NCBI RefSeq assembly: GCF_041270065.1
Contig: NZ_CP065958.1
Span: forward strand, 992,001-1,056,000
Reading direction: 5' to 3'
Length of the DNA stretch: 64,000 nucleotides
Origin: Streptomyces fradiae
Lineage (GTDB): Bacteria > Actinomycetota > Actinomycetes > Streptomycetales > Streptomycetaceae
The notes beneath the pieces were generated by a model that saw only the letters and a list, made by a program, of their open reading frames with translations, was not told where the DNA came from and did no database searches. Below, one piece after another: positions 26,096 to 34,945 of the stretch; the first letter of the stretch is position 1, and each line of letters starts with the position of its first letter. The position numbers and the translations under genes were made by a program.

Positions 26096-26971
26096 ATGAG
26101 TTGGTTCGAATCGTTCATCCTCGGGCTCGTCCAGGGGCTCACGGAGTTCCTTCCCATCTCCTCCAGCGCGCACCTGCGGCTCACCGCCGCCTTCGCCGGC
26201 TGGGAGGACCCGGGCGCCGCGTTCACGGCCATCACCCAGATCGGCACCGAGACCGCGGTCATCATCTACTTCCGCAAGGACATCGGGCGGATCATCTCGG
26301 GCTGGTTCCGCTCGCTCTTCGACAAGGCGATGCGCTCCGACCACGACGCCCAGATGGGCTGGCTGGTCATCGTCGGCTCGATCCCGATCGGCGTCTTCGG
26401 CATCACGCTCAAGGACCAGATCGAGGGCCCGTTCCGTGATCTGCGGCTCACCGCCGCCACGCTGATCGTCATGGGCATCGTGCTCGGCGTCGCCGACCGG
26501 CTCGCGGCCCGCGACGAGCTGGGCGGCCGGCACCGGGCCGCGCGCGAGCGCAAGACGCTGGCGGAGCTCGGCATCAAGGACGGCCTGATCTACGGCGTCT
26601 GCCAGGCGATGGCCCTGATCCCGGGCGTCTCCCGCTCCGGCGCCACCATCTCCGGCGGTCTGCTCATGGGCTACACCCGTGAGGCCGCCGCCCGCTACTC
26701 CTTCCTGCTCGCCATCCCCGCGGTGGTCGCCTCCGGCGGCCTGGAGCTCAAGGACGCGGCCGAGGGCGGCCATGTCTCCTGGGGCCCGACGGTCTTCGCC
26801 ACGATCATCGCGTTCGTGGTGGGCTACGCGGTGATCGCGTGGTTCATGAAGTTCATCACCACGAAGTCCTTCATGCCGTTCGTGATCTACCGGATTCTGC
26901 TCGGCATCGTGCTCCTCGTGCTGGTCGCCACCGGTGTGCTCAGCCCGCACGCCGGTGAGTCCGCGGGCTGA
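26096..26971 (+). CDS. uppP: Undecaprenyl-diphosphate phosphatase UppP (BacA)
   Basis: 291 residues with about eight membrane segments. The two active motifs are present: GLTEFLPISSSAHL (Glu17, Ser22-24, His26) and PGVSRSGATI (176-184, Arg180). It dephosphorylates undecaprenyl pyrophosphate to recycle the lipid carrier for peptidoglycan, and confers bacitracin tolerance in many bacteria. It stands as a single gene followed by a very strong hairpin terminator. Confidence 0.97.
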   Translation: MSWFESFILGLVQGLTEFLPISSSAHLRLTAAFAGWEDPGAAFTAITQIGTETAVIIYFRKDIGRIISGWFRSLFDKAMRSDHDAQMGWLVIVGSIPIGVFGITLKDQIEGPFRDLRLTAATLIVMGIVLGVADRLAARDELGGRHRAARERKTLAELGIKDGLIYGVCQAMALIPGVSRSGATISGGLLMGYTREAAARYSFLLAIPAVVASGGLELKDAAEGGHVSWGPTVFATIIAFVVGYAVIAWFMKFITTKSFMPFVIYRILLGIVLLVLVATGVLSPHAGESAG

Positions 26972-26993
26972 CCGCACCGGAACCACCCCCGCC

Positions 26994-27039
26994 GACGCCG
27001 AGGGCCCGTACAGCTGAAGCCGTACGGGCCCTTGGCGTC
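26994..27039 (+). terminator. Extended terminator hairpin after uppP
   Basis: An 18-bp stem (26994-27011 with 27022-27039, one G-T pair) around a 10-base loop. The core arms are AGGGCCCGTAC and GTACGGGCCCT. It begins 23 bases beyond the uppP stop. Confidence 0.85.
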
Positions 27040-27066
27040 TCGCGTCCGCTGCCCGACACTGAGCCG

Positions 27067-27504
27067 ATGACGCAGCGTGTGGATCTCGCCGGCGTGATGG
27101 ACCGGCTCGCCCTCGACGACCTGGTCACCGGCTACGCCGTGGCCGTGGACGACTCCGACTGGACCGCGTACCGGGCCCTGTTCGCCCCGGGCGGCCGCGC
27201 CGACTACCGGGGCTCGGGAGGGATCGAGGGGCCGGCGGCGGAGGTCGCCGACTGGCTGGCCGGGACGATGCGGCTCTTTCCCGTACGACAGCACCTCATC
27301 GTCAACCGCCGGTTCCGGGTGGCGGACGGAGGGGGCTTTCCGGGTGACACGGCCAGCGTGCGCGCCGACTACGTGAACCCGATGCGCTTCGAGTCGGGCG
27401 AGGATTTCGTGTGCGGCGGGCGGTACGCCTTCACCGCGCTCCGTACGGACGCCGGCTGGCGGCTGCGCGGCGTGGTGGTCGAGGAGAGGTGGCGCCGCAT
27501 GTGA
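27067..27504 (+). CDS. SnoaL-like/NTF2-fold protein
   Basis: 145 residues. The order of helices and strands matches SnoaL_4: LDDLVTGYAVAVDDSDWTAYRALFAPGGRADYRG, then RQHLIVNRRFRV, YVNPMRF and RYAFTALRTDAGWRLRGVVVEERWRRM. The family covers ring-hydroxylating dioxygenase beta-like proteins, dehydratases and cyclases; catalytic Asp/His candidates are D28/D30 and H78. No adjacent biosynthetic genes, so the role is open. Confidence 0.8.
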   Translation: MTQRVDLAGVMDRLALDDLVTGYAVAVDDSDWTAYRALFAPGGRADYRGSGGIEGPAAEVADWLAGTMRLFPVRQHLIVNRRFRVADGGGFPGDTASVRADYVNPMRFESGEDFVCGGRYAFTALRTDAGWRLRGVVVEERWRRM

Positions 27505-27556
27505 GGCCCGCCGGGACCGGCGCGCGCACACTGGAGGCGACACCTGGAGGCAGGGC

Positions 27557-29440
27557 ATGCGGATCCCGTTCGCGCACCGGCCGGAGGCGGCCGGGACGGC
27601 GCCCGGAGCGGGCACGGAGACCGGGCCGGGTACGGGGCTCGGCCCGGGTTCGGACGCCGGGCCGGACGCGGGGACCGGCCCGGGCACGAAATCCGGGCCG
27701 GGTTCGGACGCCGGCCCGGGTACGGACGCCGGCCCGGGTACGGACACCGGGCCGGACGCGGGGACCGGCCCGGGCACGGACACGGGGCCGGACACAGGAA
27801 CCGGCCCAGGTACGGACACCGGGACCGCTCCTGCGGCTCCTCCCGACGCCGGGGCCCCGCCGGGCGGCCGGCTCCACGGCCTGTGGCGGTCCGGGCTCGC
27901 GTTCCTCCTCGGGGCGCTGCCCGCGCTCGCCTTCCCCGAGCCCGGCCTGTGGTGGTGGGCGTATCTGGCGCTCGTCCCCTGGCTGCTGCTGATCCGCACG
28001 GCGCCCGACCAGCGCCGGGCCGGTCTGGACGGCTGGTGCGGCGGGATCGGGTTCATGGTGGCCGTGCACCACTGGCTGCTGCCCAGCCTGCACGTCTTCC
28101 TCCTGGTGATCGCCGCGCTGCTCGGCCTCCTTTGGCTGCCCTGGGGGCGCCTTGTACGGGCGATGCTGGGCGGGACTCCGTCGCCGCGCCGGGCGGCGGC
28201 CGCGCTCCTGGTCGTGCCCTCCGGCTGGCTGCTCGTCGAGCTGGTCCGCTCCTGGCAGGGGCTCGGCGGGCCCTGGGGGCTGCTCGGGGCGAGCCAGTGG
28301 CAGGTGCCGGCCGGGCTGCGGCTCGCCTCGGTCGGCGGGGTGTGGCTGGTGACGCTGCTCGTGGTGGCCGTGAACACGGCCGTCGCCCTGTTCCTCGCCG
28401 TACCGCCGCTGCGCCGTACCGCCGTGGCCGGGCTGCTGTGCTGCGCCCTCCTTGTGGGCCTGGCGTGGTGGGCCGGCGCGCCCTCGCGCGGCGCGGGCAC
28501 GGTGCGGATCGCGGTGGTGCAGCCCGGGCTGATCCCGCCGCCGGGCCTGCGCTTCGACCGGAGCGAGGAGCTGACCAGGACGCTGGCCGGGCAGCGCCTC
28601 GACCTGGTGGTGTGGGGCGAGAGCAGCGTCGGCACCGACCTGTCGACCCGGCCGGACCTCACGGCGCGGCTGACCACGCTCTCCCGGGCCGTGGACGCGC
28701 CGATCCTGGTGAACGTGGACGCGCGCCGCTCGGACCGGCCGGGGATCTTCAAGAGCGCGATCCTGATCGGCCGGGACGGGCCGACGGGCGAGCGGTACGA
28801 CAAGATGCGGCTCGTGCCGTTCGGCGAGTACATCCCGGCCCGGCCGGTGCTCGGCTGGGCGACCTCGGTGGGCAAGGCGGCCGGCGAGGACCGGCATCGC
28901 GGCACGGCGCCGGTGGTGATGACGCTGCCGGCGGCGGCCGGTCCCGGGCCCGCGGGGCTGCGGATCGGGCCGCTGATCTGCTTCGAGACCGCCTTCCCCG
29001 ACATGAGCCGGCGGCTCGCCCGGGACGGCGCGGACGTGCTTGTCGCCCAGTCGTCGACCTCGACCTTCCAGCACTCCTGGGCTCCGGCGCAGCACGCCTC
29101 GCTGGGCGCGCTGCGGGCGGCGGAGACGGGCCGCCCCGTGGTGCACGCGACGCTGACCGGGATCAGCGCCGCGTACGGTCCGGACGGGCGGCGGATCGGG
29201 CCCGAGCTCGGCACCGGCAGCAGTACGACGGCCGTCTACGCGCTGCCGCTCGGCGGGGGGCCGACGTTGTACGAGCGGACGGGCGACTGGGCGGTGTACG
29301 GGGCGTTCGCCGTGATCGTCCTGGCCTGCCTCGGCGGGCGGCCGTGGCGGCGGGCGCCGGTGCTCAGGAGGCCTGGGCGAGCACCTGGCGCACCACGTAC
29401 TCGCACAGCTCGTGGGTCCGCAGGGCGTCCCGGGCGCTGA
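27557..29440 (+). CDS. lnt: Apolipoprotein N-acyltransferase with repeat-rich N-terminus
   Basis: 627 residues. The catalytic triad is Glu355 (VVWGESS), Lys416 (YDKMRLVPFGEY) and Cys475 (LICFETAFP), in the nitrilase-like domain; six or more membrane helices precede it from about residue 112. It would add the third acyl chain to lipoproteins such as those at 15.4, 33.1, 36.5 and 49.1 kb. Residues about 20-95 are unusual: near-tandem Gly-Pro-Gly-Thr-Asp/Ala units (GPGTDTGPDAGTGPGTDTGP) before the membrane domain. Streptomyces commonly carry two Lnt paralogues. The 3' end overlaps the convergent oxidoreductase gene by 77 bases. Confidence 0.93.
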   Translation: MRIPFAHRPEAAGTAPGAGTETGPGTGLGPGSDAGPDAGTGPGTKSGPGSDAGPGTDAGPGTDTGPDAGTGPGTDTGPDTGTGPGTDTGTAPAAPPDAGAPPGGRLHGLWRSGLAFLLGALPALAFPEPGLWWWAYLALVPWLLLIRTAPDQRRAGLDGWCGGIGFMVAVHHWLLPSLHVFLLVIAALLGLLWLPWGRLVRAMLGGTPSPRRAAAALLVVPSGWLLVELVRSWQGLGGPWGLLGASQWQVPAGLRLASVGGVWLVTLLVVAVNTAVALFLAVPPLRRTAVAGLLCCALLVGLAWWAGAPSRGAGTVRIAVVQPGLIPPPGLRFDRSEELTRTLAGQRLDLVVWGESSVGTDLSTRPDLTARLTTLSRAVDAPILVNVDARRSDRPGIFKSAILIGRDGPTGERYDKMRLVPFGEYIPARPVLGWATSVGKAAGEDRHRGTAPVVMTLPAAAGPGPAGLRIGPLICFETAFPDMSRRLARDGADVLVAQSSTSTFQHSWAPAQHASLGALRAAETGRPVVHATLTGISAAYGPDGRRIGPELGTGSSTTAVYALPLGGGPTLYERTGDWAVYGAFAVIVLACLGGRPWRRAPVLRRPGRAPGAPRTRTARGSAGRPGR

Positions 29441-30269
29441 GCGTCCGGCCCGCTCGCACGGCGTCGAGGAAGCCGGTCACGGACTGTTCGATGCCGCGCT
29501 GGCGGGCCACCGGCACCCAGTCGCCGCGCCGGCGCACGCTGGGCTGGCCCTTGTGGTCGACGACCTCGGCGAGGTTGATGACCTGGCGCTTGGTGTCCTG
29601 TCCGGAGACCTCCAGGATCTCCTCGGTGGAGCCGTTGAGGCGGTTCATCATGCCGATGGCGGTGAAGCCGTCGCCGGAGAGCTGGAGCACCACGTGGTGC
29701 AGCAGTCCGTCGCGGACCCGGGCGCGCACATCGGTGTGCTCGATCTCGCCGGGGGCGAGGAAGCGCAGGGTGTCGACGACGTGGATGAAGTCGTCGAGGA
29801 CGAAGGTGCGCGGGTCCTCGGGGAGTCCGATGCGGTTCTTCTGCATGAGGATCAGTTCGCGCGGGTGGTCCGCGCACTGGGCGTAGCCGGGGGCGAGGCG
29901 GCGGTTGAAGCCGACGGCGAGGCCGACCCCGCGCTTCTCGGCGAGAGCGACCAGGGCCTCGGAGTCGGCGTACTCGTAGGCGAGCGGCTTGTCGACGTAG
30001 GTGGGCACGCCGGCCTCCAGGAGCCGGGTGACGATCTCGGCGTGGGCGGAGGTGGCGGCGTGCACGAAGGCGGCGTCGAGTCCGGCGGCGAGCAGTGAGT
30101 CGAGGTCGGCGTGGCGGCGGGCGGCGGGCAGGTGGTAGGTGTCGCCGAGTTCGCCGAGGGTGGCGCGGCTGCGGGTCTGCAGGTGGAGTTCGACGCCGGG
30201 AAGGGCGGTCAGGACGGGCAGGTAGGCCTTGCGCGCGATGTCGCCCAGTCCGATGCAGCCAACCTTCAC
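29364..30269 (-). CDS. Gfo/Idh/MocA family oxidoreductase
   Basis: 301 residues from GTG 30269 with AGGAGA seven bases before it. The NAD(P)-binding fold begins KVGCIGLGDIARKAYLPVL; the core EKP-like motif is VPTYVDKPLAYEY; the substrate region is VGFNRRLAPGYAQC. Members oxidise or reduce sugars, inositols or related cyclic alcohols; the substrate here is unknown. Confidence 0.9.
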   Translation of the reverse strand: MKVGCIGLGDIARKAYLPVLTALPGVELHLQTRSRATLGELGDTYHLPAARRHADLDSLLAAGLDAAFVHAATSAHAEIVTRLLEAGVPTYVDKPLAYEYADSEALVALAEKRGVGLAVGFNRRLAPGYAQCADHPRELILMQKNRIGLPEDPRTFVLDDFIHVVDTLRFLAPGEIEHTDVRARVRDGLLHHVVLQLSGDGFTAIGMMNRLNGSTEEILEVSGQDTKRQVINLAEVVDHKGQPSVRRRGDWVPVARQRGIEQSVTGFLDAVRAGRTLSARDALRTHELCEYVVRQVLAQAS

Positions 30270-30341
30270 GGGGTGTCTCCTTGCCCTTGTCGCCTCGTCG
30301 TCGCCGCGCGCGGCGGTCGGGCCGGCACGGCGCGGGTCAGC

Positions 30342-31610
30342 TTACGCGGGGCGGCTGTGGGTCTGGCTCCCGGCGGGATCGCCCGTGGGGCCGCCGGTCG
30401 GACCCCCGGCCGGACTCCCTTCCGGGCGCCCGGTGTTCGGGCGTCCGTCGGTGGGCGGGCGCCAGTCGGCGATGCCGTCGAAGCCGCGCAGGACGAGGCC
30501 GGGGCCGAAGCGGGAGACGGCGGTCACGGCCGCGTTCCGCAGGGCGACGGCGGGCCGGGCGGAGAGCAGCGCGAGCCGGCCGGTGCGGGCGGCCTTGCGG
30601 ACGAGCGCGGTGGTACGGGGCAGCCGGTCGGCCGTGTACGCGGCGAGGGCGGCCGGCACCGGCCGCCCGGCGCCGATGTGGTGGGCCAGGACGATCGCGT
30701 CCTCGATCGCCTGGTTGCCGCCCTGGCCGAGGGTGGGCTGCATGGCGTGGGCGGCGTCGCCGAGCAGCGCGGTGCGGCCGTGGTGGAAGGCGGGCAGCGG
30801 GTCGATGAGGTGGTGCACGTCGTGGCGCAGGACGGCGCTCTCCTCGGTGGCGGCGAGGATCGCGGGCACGGGGTGGTGCCAGCTGCCGAACAGGCGCTCA
30901 AGCGCGGCCTTCTCGCCGTCCGGCGCGTGCGCGCCCTCGGGCGCGGCGGCCATGGCGTAGGCGTAGACCCGGCCGTCCTTGAGCGGCTGGCTGCCCCAGA
31001 GGCGGCCGGGTCCCCAGGTCTCGTGCGGGGCGAAGGGGCGTTCGGGGGCGGGGATGACGGTGCGCCAGGTGGTGAAGCCGGAGTAACGCGGGCCGGGGTG
31101 GGCGGGGAAGAGGGCGGCGCGGGTGGCGGAGCGGATGCCGTCGGCGGCGACGACGAGTTCGGCTTCGAGCTCGCCGTCGGGCGTGGTGACGCGGGCGGGC
31201 ACGGTCGCGTCGCCGGGGTGCGCGAGGGCGGCGGGGGTGGCGGTGCGGACGGTGCCGTCGGGCAGGGCGGCGGTGAGCAGTCCGACCAGGGTGGCGCGGT
31301 GCAGCAGGACCAGGGGGTCGCCGAACCGGGCGGCGGCGGCCCGGGCGTCCGTACGAGCGAGCCAGCGTCCGTCGGGGCGGCGCATGCCGCCGTCGCCCTG
31401 CCAGGCGGCGAGTTCGCGGACGGGTGCGCCGAGGCCGATGACGTCGAGGGCGCGCAGGGCGTTGGGGGCGAGGCCGATGCCGGCGCCGACGGGCGCGAGG
31501 TCGGCGGCGCGTTCCAGGACGGTGACGTCCCAGCCGTGGGCGCGGAGGGCGATGGCGGTGGTGAGACCGCCGATGCCGGATCCGACGACGACGGCGCGGT
31601 GCTGTTCCAT
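30342..31610 (-). CDS. FAD-dependent monooxygenase (PHBH-type)
   Basis: 422 residues. The FAD-binding GSGIGGLTTAIAL (Gly10-Gly15) is followed by VVAADGIRSATR and GDAAHAMQPTLGQGGNQAIEDA, the three motifs of aromatic-ring hydroxylases. TTWRTVIPAPERPFAPHETW and the FAD-face residues are typical of salicylate/kynurenine-like enzymes. The last 35 residues are a Gly/Pro/Thr tail. It is divergent from a TetR regulator whose twin operators lie between them, so expression is likely induced by the aromatic substrate. Confidence 0.92.
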   Translation of the reverse strand: MEQHRAVVVGSGIGGLTTAIALRAHGWDVTVLERAADLAPVGAGIGLAPNALRALDVIGLGAPVRELAAWQGDGGMRRPDGRWLARTDARAAAARFGDPLVLLHRATLVGLLTAALPDGTVRTATPAALAHPGDATVPARVTTPDGELEAELVVAADGIRSATRAALFPAHPGPRYSGFTTWRTVIPAPERPFAPHETWGPGRLWGSQPLKDGRVYAYAMAAAPEGAHAPDGEKAALERLFGSWHHPVPAILAATEESAVLRHDVHHLIDPLPAFHHGRTALLGDAAHAMQPTLGQGGNQAIEDAIVLAHHIGAGRPVPAALAAYTADRLPRTTALVRKAARTGRLALLSARPAVALRNAAVTAVSRFGPGLVLRGFDGIADWRPPTDGRPNTGRPEGSPAGGPTGGPTGDPAGSQTHSRPA

Positions 31611-31666
31611 GACTCCCCCTCGAAGGGACGGCAGATGAGGACGGCGGACGGCAGAGCACAAGCCGC

Positions 31667-31713
31667 ACTACAGGTGTAGTGAGCTCACTCCTTCACCGTA
31701 CTACAGCTGTAGT
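31667..31713. promoter_or_regulatory. Twin TetR operators in the monooxygenase/TetR intergenic region
   Basis: ACTACAGGTGTAGT at 31667-31680 and ACTACAGCTGTAGT at 31700-31713 share ACTACA/TGTAGT arms. The second is a perfect 14-bp palindrome. Their centres are 33 bp apart, three helical turns, so two TetR dimers could bind on one face of the DNA. Confidence 0.7.
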
Positions 31714-31756
31714 CGCGAGGGCATTGCGGGCGGCACGGGTCGCATAGGTTGTCCCC

Positions 31757-32374
31757 ATGACCGCAGCACCCGCCCCGGCCCCGGCCCCCGACGCACCGCC
31801 CACCCGCGCCGAGCGGATCGGCGACGCCGCGCTCGATCTGCTCGTGGAGCGCGGGATGCGCGGGCTCACCCATCGCGCCGTCGACGAACGGGCCGGTCTC
31901 CCCCAGGGCTCCACGTCCAACCACGCCCGCACCCGCCAGGCGCTCCTGGAAACGGCGGTGCGCCGCCAGGTGGAGCGGGAGTCGGGCGTCCTCGCCCCGC
32001 ACGAGCTCCCCGGACCCGGCGCCGCGCCCGAGGCCCTGGTCGACGCGCTCGCGCTGGCGCTGCACCGCTATCTGACGGACCACCGGTCGCTGCTCGTCTC
32101 CCGCTACGAACTGGCCCTGGAGGCGACCCGGCGGCCCGAACTGCGCTCCTTCTTCGACTCCGCAGGCGCCGTCTTCCACGGCCCGGTGACCGCGATGATG
32201 CGCGCGGCCGGCTCGGCCGAGCCCGAGCGGCACGCGCTCTCCCTGATCGCCTGGTGCGAGGGGCTGATGTTCTCGTGCGCGGCCGGCTCCTTCCACGCCG
32301 CCGTGCCCAGCCGCGCGGAACTGCGCACCGGCTTCGACGAACTGTTGCGGGGCATGCTCGGCGGGCAGCCCTAA
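31757..32374 (+). CDS. TetR family transcriptional regulator
   Basis: 205 residues. The DNA-binding half is RAERIGDAALDLLVERGMRGLTHRAVDERAGLPQGSTSNHARTRQALLETAV; the C-terminal half is a helical ligand pocket of about 140 residues with no recognised ligand motif. The gene is divergent from the FAD monooxygenase and probably represses both through the twin ACTACA/TGTAGT sites. TAGGTT followed by six bases before ATG indicates a leaderless transcript. Confidence 0.94.
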   Translation: MTAAPAPAPAPDAPPTRAERIGDAALDLLVERGMRGLTHRAVDERAGLPQGSTSNHARTRQALLETAVRRQVERESGVLAPHELPGPGAAPEALVDALALALHRYLTDHRSLLVSRYELALEATRRPELRSFFDSAGAVFHGPVTAMMRAAGSAEPERHALSLIAWCEGLMFSCAAGSFHAAVPSRAELRTGFDELLRGMLGGQP

Positions 32375-32416
32375 AGCGCTGGCACTCGGGCCCGGCCGTC
32401 CGCGACGATGCCCTTC

Positions 32417-32947
32417 ATGACGACCGATCACACGGCAGCACCCGAGCGCGTCTACCCGGACACCACCACGGGTGAGCGCCAGGCCCTGGAGCAGTGGCTC
32501 GAGTTCCACCGCGCGACCCTCGCCGCGAAGTGCGCGGGCCTCAGCGACGAGCAGCTCCGCACCGTGTCCGTGCCGCCCTCCGAGCTCAATCTGCTCGGCC
32601 TGGTCCGGCACATGGCCGACGTCGAGCGCGGCTGGTTCCGCAAGGTCCTCGGCGGCGAGGCGGCCCCGTGGCTCTACGCCACCGACGAGGACTTCGACCG
32701 GGGCATCCACACGACGGACGGCGACGGCTACGCGGAGGCGTTCGCCACCTGGCAGGCGGAGATCGGCCACGCCCGGAAGCTGGCCGAGGGGCGCGCTCTG
32801 GACGACCTCTGCGCGGGCACCCACCACCGCACCGGCGAGCTCATCAACCTGCGCTGGATCTATCTCCACATGATCGAGGAGTACGCCCGCCACAACGGCC
32901 ACGCGGACCTGATCCGCGAGCGCATCGACGGCGCCACCGGCGCCTGA
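32417..32947 (+). CDS. DinB-like (DUF664) four-helix protein, probable mycothiol transferase superfamily
   Basis: 176 residues from ATG 32417, or 179 from an ATG nine bases earlier. GACGAT seven bases before 32417 suggests that start. Metal-ligand candidates are in LVRHMADVERGWF and LHMIEEYARHNGHADLIRERIDG, placed as in the DinB metal site (three His). Actinobacterial members commonly conjugate mycothiol or related thiols to electrophiles. Specific substrate unknown. Confidence 0.88.
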   Translation: MTTDHTAAPERVYPDTTTGERQALEQWLEFHRATLAAKCAGLSDEQLRTVSVPPSELNLLGLVRHMADVERGWFRKVLGGEAAPWLYATDEDFDRGIHTTDGDGYAEAFATWQAEIGHARKLAEGRALDDLCAGTHHRTGELINLRWIYLHMIEEYARHNGHADLIRERIDGATGA

Positions 32948-33059
32948 CCGCATCTGGTTCCCGAGCGCCGGTCAGCCCGGGCCGGGGTGATCACTCGTGC
33001 GGGGCATTCCCCGCGAGTAGGGGTACGCGAAAGCCGTCCCGACCTGCAGAGTTGCGCGG

Positions 33060-33548
33060 GTGCATGGAACCCGAACCACAGTGACGCTGCTCGCCGGCGT
33101 GGCCATGGCCGCCGCCCTGACGGGCTGTGTCGCCGTCGACCCGCCGCCCACGGCCCCCGCGCCCGCCGCCTCCGCCGGCAGCGCCGCCTCGCCCGACGGC
33201 CAGGACGTGGCCCCGCAGATCGTGCAGGGGCCCGCCCGTGAGGCCCTGGAGGCGGCGCTGCCCGATCCCCCGGAGCCGCAGACGGCGGTGGAGCGGCGGC
33301 GCACCGACGACGGCCCGCCGGCCCCCGCCCGGCCGCGCCGCGCCGAACACCCGCGCCCCTCCGCCGTACCGCAGCAGCAACAACGCCACCGGACCCCCGA
33401 GCTCCATCTGCCGAAGGGGCCCAAGGGGCCGAAGGTGCCGGACATCCCGCGCGACCGGGCCGGCGTGTGCGCCCTCGGGCAGTCGTACGGCGGGTGGAGC
33501 CCGGACAGTCCGCAGGCGCGGATCTGCCAGGGCGCGTACGGGCGCTGA
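33060..33548 (+). CDS. Small Pro/Arg-rich lipoprotein
   Basis: 162 residues from GTG 33060. The signal peptide ends with the lipobox ALTGC (Cys near residue 23). The body is low complexity (Pro, Ala, Arg, Gln runs such as PQQQQRH and KGPKGPKVPD) and ends with VCALGQSYGGWSPDSPQARICQGAYGR, where two Cys may form a disulphide. That Cys-flanked tail is a feature I have seen in other streptomycete lipoproteins. Function unknown. Confidence 0.75.
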   Translation: MHGTRTTVTLLAGVAMAAALTGCVAVDPPPTAPAPAASAGSAASPDGQDVAPQIVQGPAREALEAALPDPPEPQTAVERRRTDDGPPAPARPRRAEHPRPSAVPQQQQRHRTPELHLPKGPKGPKVPDIPRDRAGVCALGQSYGGWSPDSPQARICQGAYGR

Positions 33549-33561
33549 GCCCGCTGTCCCG

Positions 33562-34047
33562 CTAGGCCGGGCCCGGGAAGCCGCCCCGCAGCCGCCGTTC
33601 GAGGCGGTCGATCGCGGCCCGCACCCCGTTGCCGTAGCCGTCGTCGTCCAGGGATTCGGCGGCGGCGCGGGCCCGGTCCAGATGGATCCGGGCGGCGTCG
33701 GGGCGGGCCAGCTTCACATAGTCGGCGGCCAGGTTGAGATGGAGCGAGGGGGCCAGGGCGCGCAGCGCGACCGACGCGTCGTGGCGGGCGAGCCGGTCCT
33801 CGTCGAGGCTCTCGGCGGCGGTCAGGGCGCGCAGGTCCCAGGCCAGCTCGACGTCCGGGTCGTCCTGGGCGTCGGCCATGTAGTGGGCGAGGGTGCAGCG
33901 GTGCAGCGGGTCCCCGTCGGGGCCGAGCTGGTCCCAGATCGCGCCGAAGCGGTTGCGGGCCTCCTCCCGGTCGCCGCCGTGGAGCAGCATGACCGCCTGC
34001 CCGATCCTGGTCATGACGGCGTCGTCCGCCACCTGCTGCCCGGTCAT
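33562..34047 (-). CDS. Helical (TPR-like) hypothetical protein
   Basis: 161 residues, almost wholly alpha-helical. Paired helices such as GQAVMLLHGGDREEARNRFGAIWDQLG, CTLAHYMADAQDDPDVELAWDLRALTAAESL and LHLNLAADYVKLARPDAARIHLDRARAAAESL look like tetratricopeptide units. It could be a protein-interaction module. ATG 34047 is favoured over GTG 34050 by spacing from GGGGAGG. It lies downstream of ung, past a hairpin. Confidence 0.72.
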   Translation of the reverse strand: MTGQQVADDAVMTRIGQAVMLLHGGDREEARNRFGAIWDQLGPDGDPLHRCTLAHYMADAQDDPDVELAWDLRALTAAESLDEDRLARHDASVALRALAPSLHLNLAADYVKLARPDAARIHLDRARAAAESLDDDGYGNGVRAAIDRLERRLRGGFPGPA

Positions 34048-34084
34048 CACGGCCTCCCCGTGTTCGGTCCCGCTCCGAGCCTGC

Positions 34085-34126
34085 CGGATCCGGCGCCCGA
34101 GGTGTGCCTCCGGCGCGCCGGATCCG
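34085..34126 (-). terminator. Hairpin after ung
   Basis: Perfect 12-bp arms CGGATCCGGCGC (34085-34096) and GCGCCGGATCCG (34115-34126) with an 18-base spacer. It lies just past the ung stop on the - strand and before the TPR-like gene. Confidence 0.55.
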
Positions 34127-34153
34127 AGCGGGCTCCGAGCCGGCCCCGAGGGG

Positions 34154-34840
34154 TCAGCCGGCCAGGTTCGGGATGCGCCAGTCGATCGGCGCGTGGCCCT
34201 GCGCGGCGACCGCCGCGTCGATCTGGGTGAAGGGCTGCGAGCCGAAGAACTTCTTCGCCGACAGCGGCGAGGGGTGCGCGCCCTTCACGACCACGTGCCG
34301 CTCCTCGTCGATGAGCGGCAGCTTCTTCTGCGCGTAGTTCCCCCACAGCACGAAGACGGCCGGGTCGGGGCGGGCGGCGACGGCGCGGATGACCGCGTCG
34401 GTGAACTTCTCCCAGCCCTTGCCCTTGTGCGAGTTGGCCTCGCCGGCGCGGACCGTGAGCACCGCGTTGAGCAGCAGGACGCCCTGCTGGGCCCACGGCA
34501 TCAGATAGCCGTTGTCGGGGATGGGGTGGCCGAGCTCGGCCTGCATCTCCTTGTAGATGTTGCGCAGCGAGGGCGGGGTCTTGACGCCCGGCCGGACGGA
34601 GAAGCACAGGCCGTGGCCCTGGCCCTCGCCGTGATACGGGTCCTGGCCCAGGATCAGGACCTTGACCTGGTCGAACGGGGTGGCGTCGAGGGCGGCGAAG
34701 ACCTGCTCGCGCGGCGGGTAGACCGGCCCCTTGGCCCGCTCCTCCTCGACGAACTCGGTCAGCTCCTTGAAGTAGGGCTGGGCCAGCTCTTCGCCGAGGA
34801 CGCCGCGCCAGGACTCGGGCAGCAGGTCGGTGTCGGTCAC
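34154..34840 (-). CDS. ung: Uracil-DNA glycosylase
   Basis: 228 residues from GTG 34840 with GGAGG seven bases before it. The catalytic water-activating motif GQDPYH (Asp67) and the late HPSPLS motif (His near 189) are both intact, with PPSLRNIYKEM and LLLNAVLTVRAGEANSH between. Removes uracil from DNA in base excision repair. Matches family-1 UDG along its length. A terminator follows it. Confidence 0.97.
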   Translation of the reverse strand: MTDTDLLPESWRGVLGEELAQPYFKELTEFVEEERAKGPVYPPREQVFAALDATPFDQVKVLILGQDPYHGEGQGHGLCFSVRPGVKTPPSLRNIYKEMQAELGHPIPDNGYLMPWAQQGVLLLNAVLTVRAGEANSHKGKGWEKFTDAVIRAVAARPDPAVFVLWGNYAQKKLPLIDEERHVVVKGAHPSPLSAKKFFGSQPFTQIDAAVAAQGHAPIDWRIPNLAG

Positions 34841-34945
34841 GTCGGGAACCTCCGGTGGGCGTTCGTCTGATCTCCACGAGAACCTACCGGGCCCCACTGA
34901 CAACACCGTCCGCCGCCCGGGTCCCGGGCGACTTCCGGCCACCGT

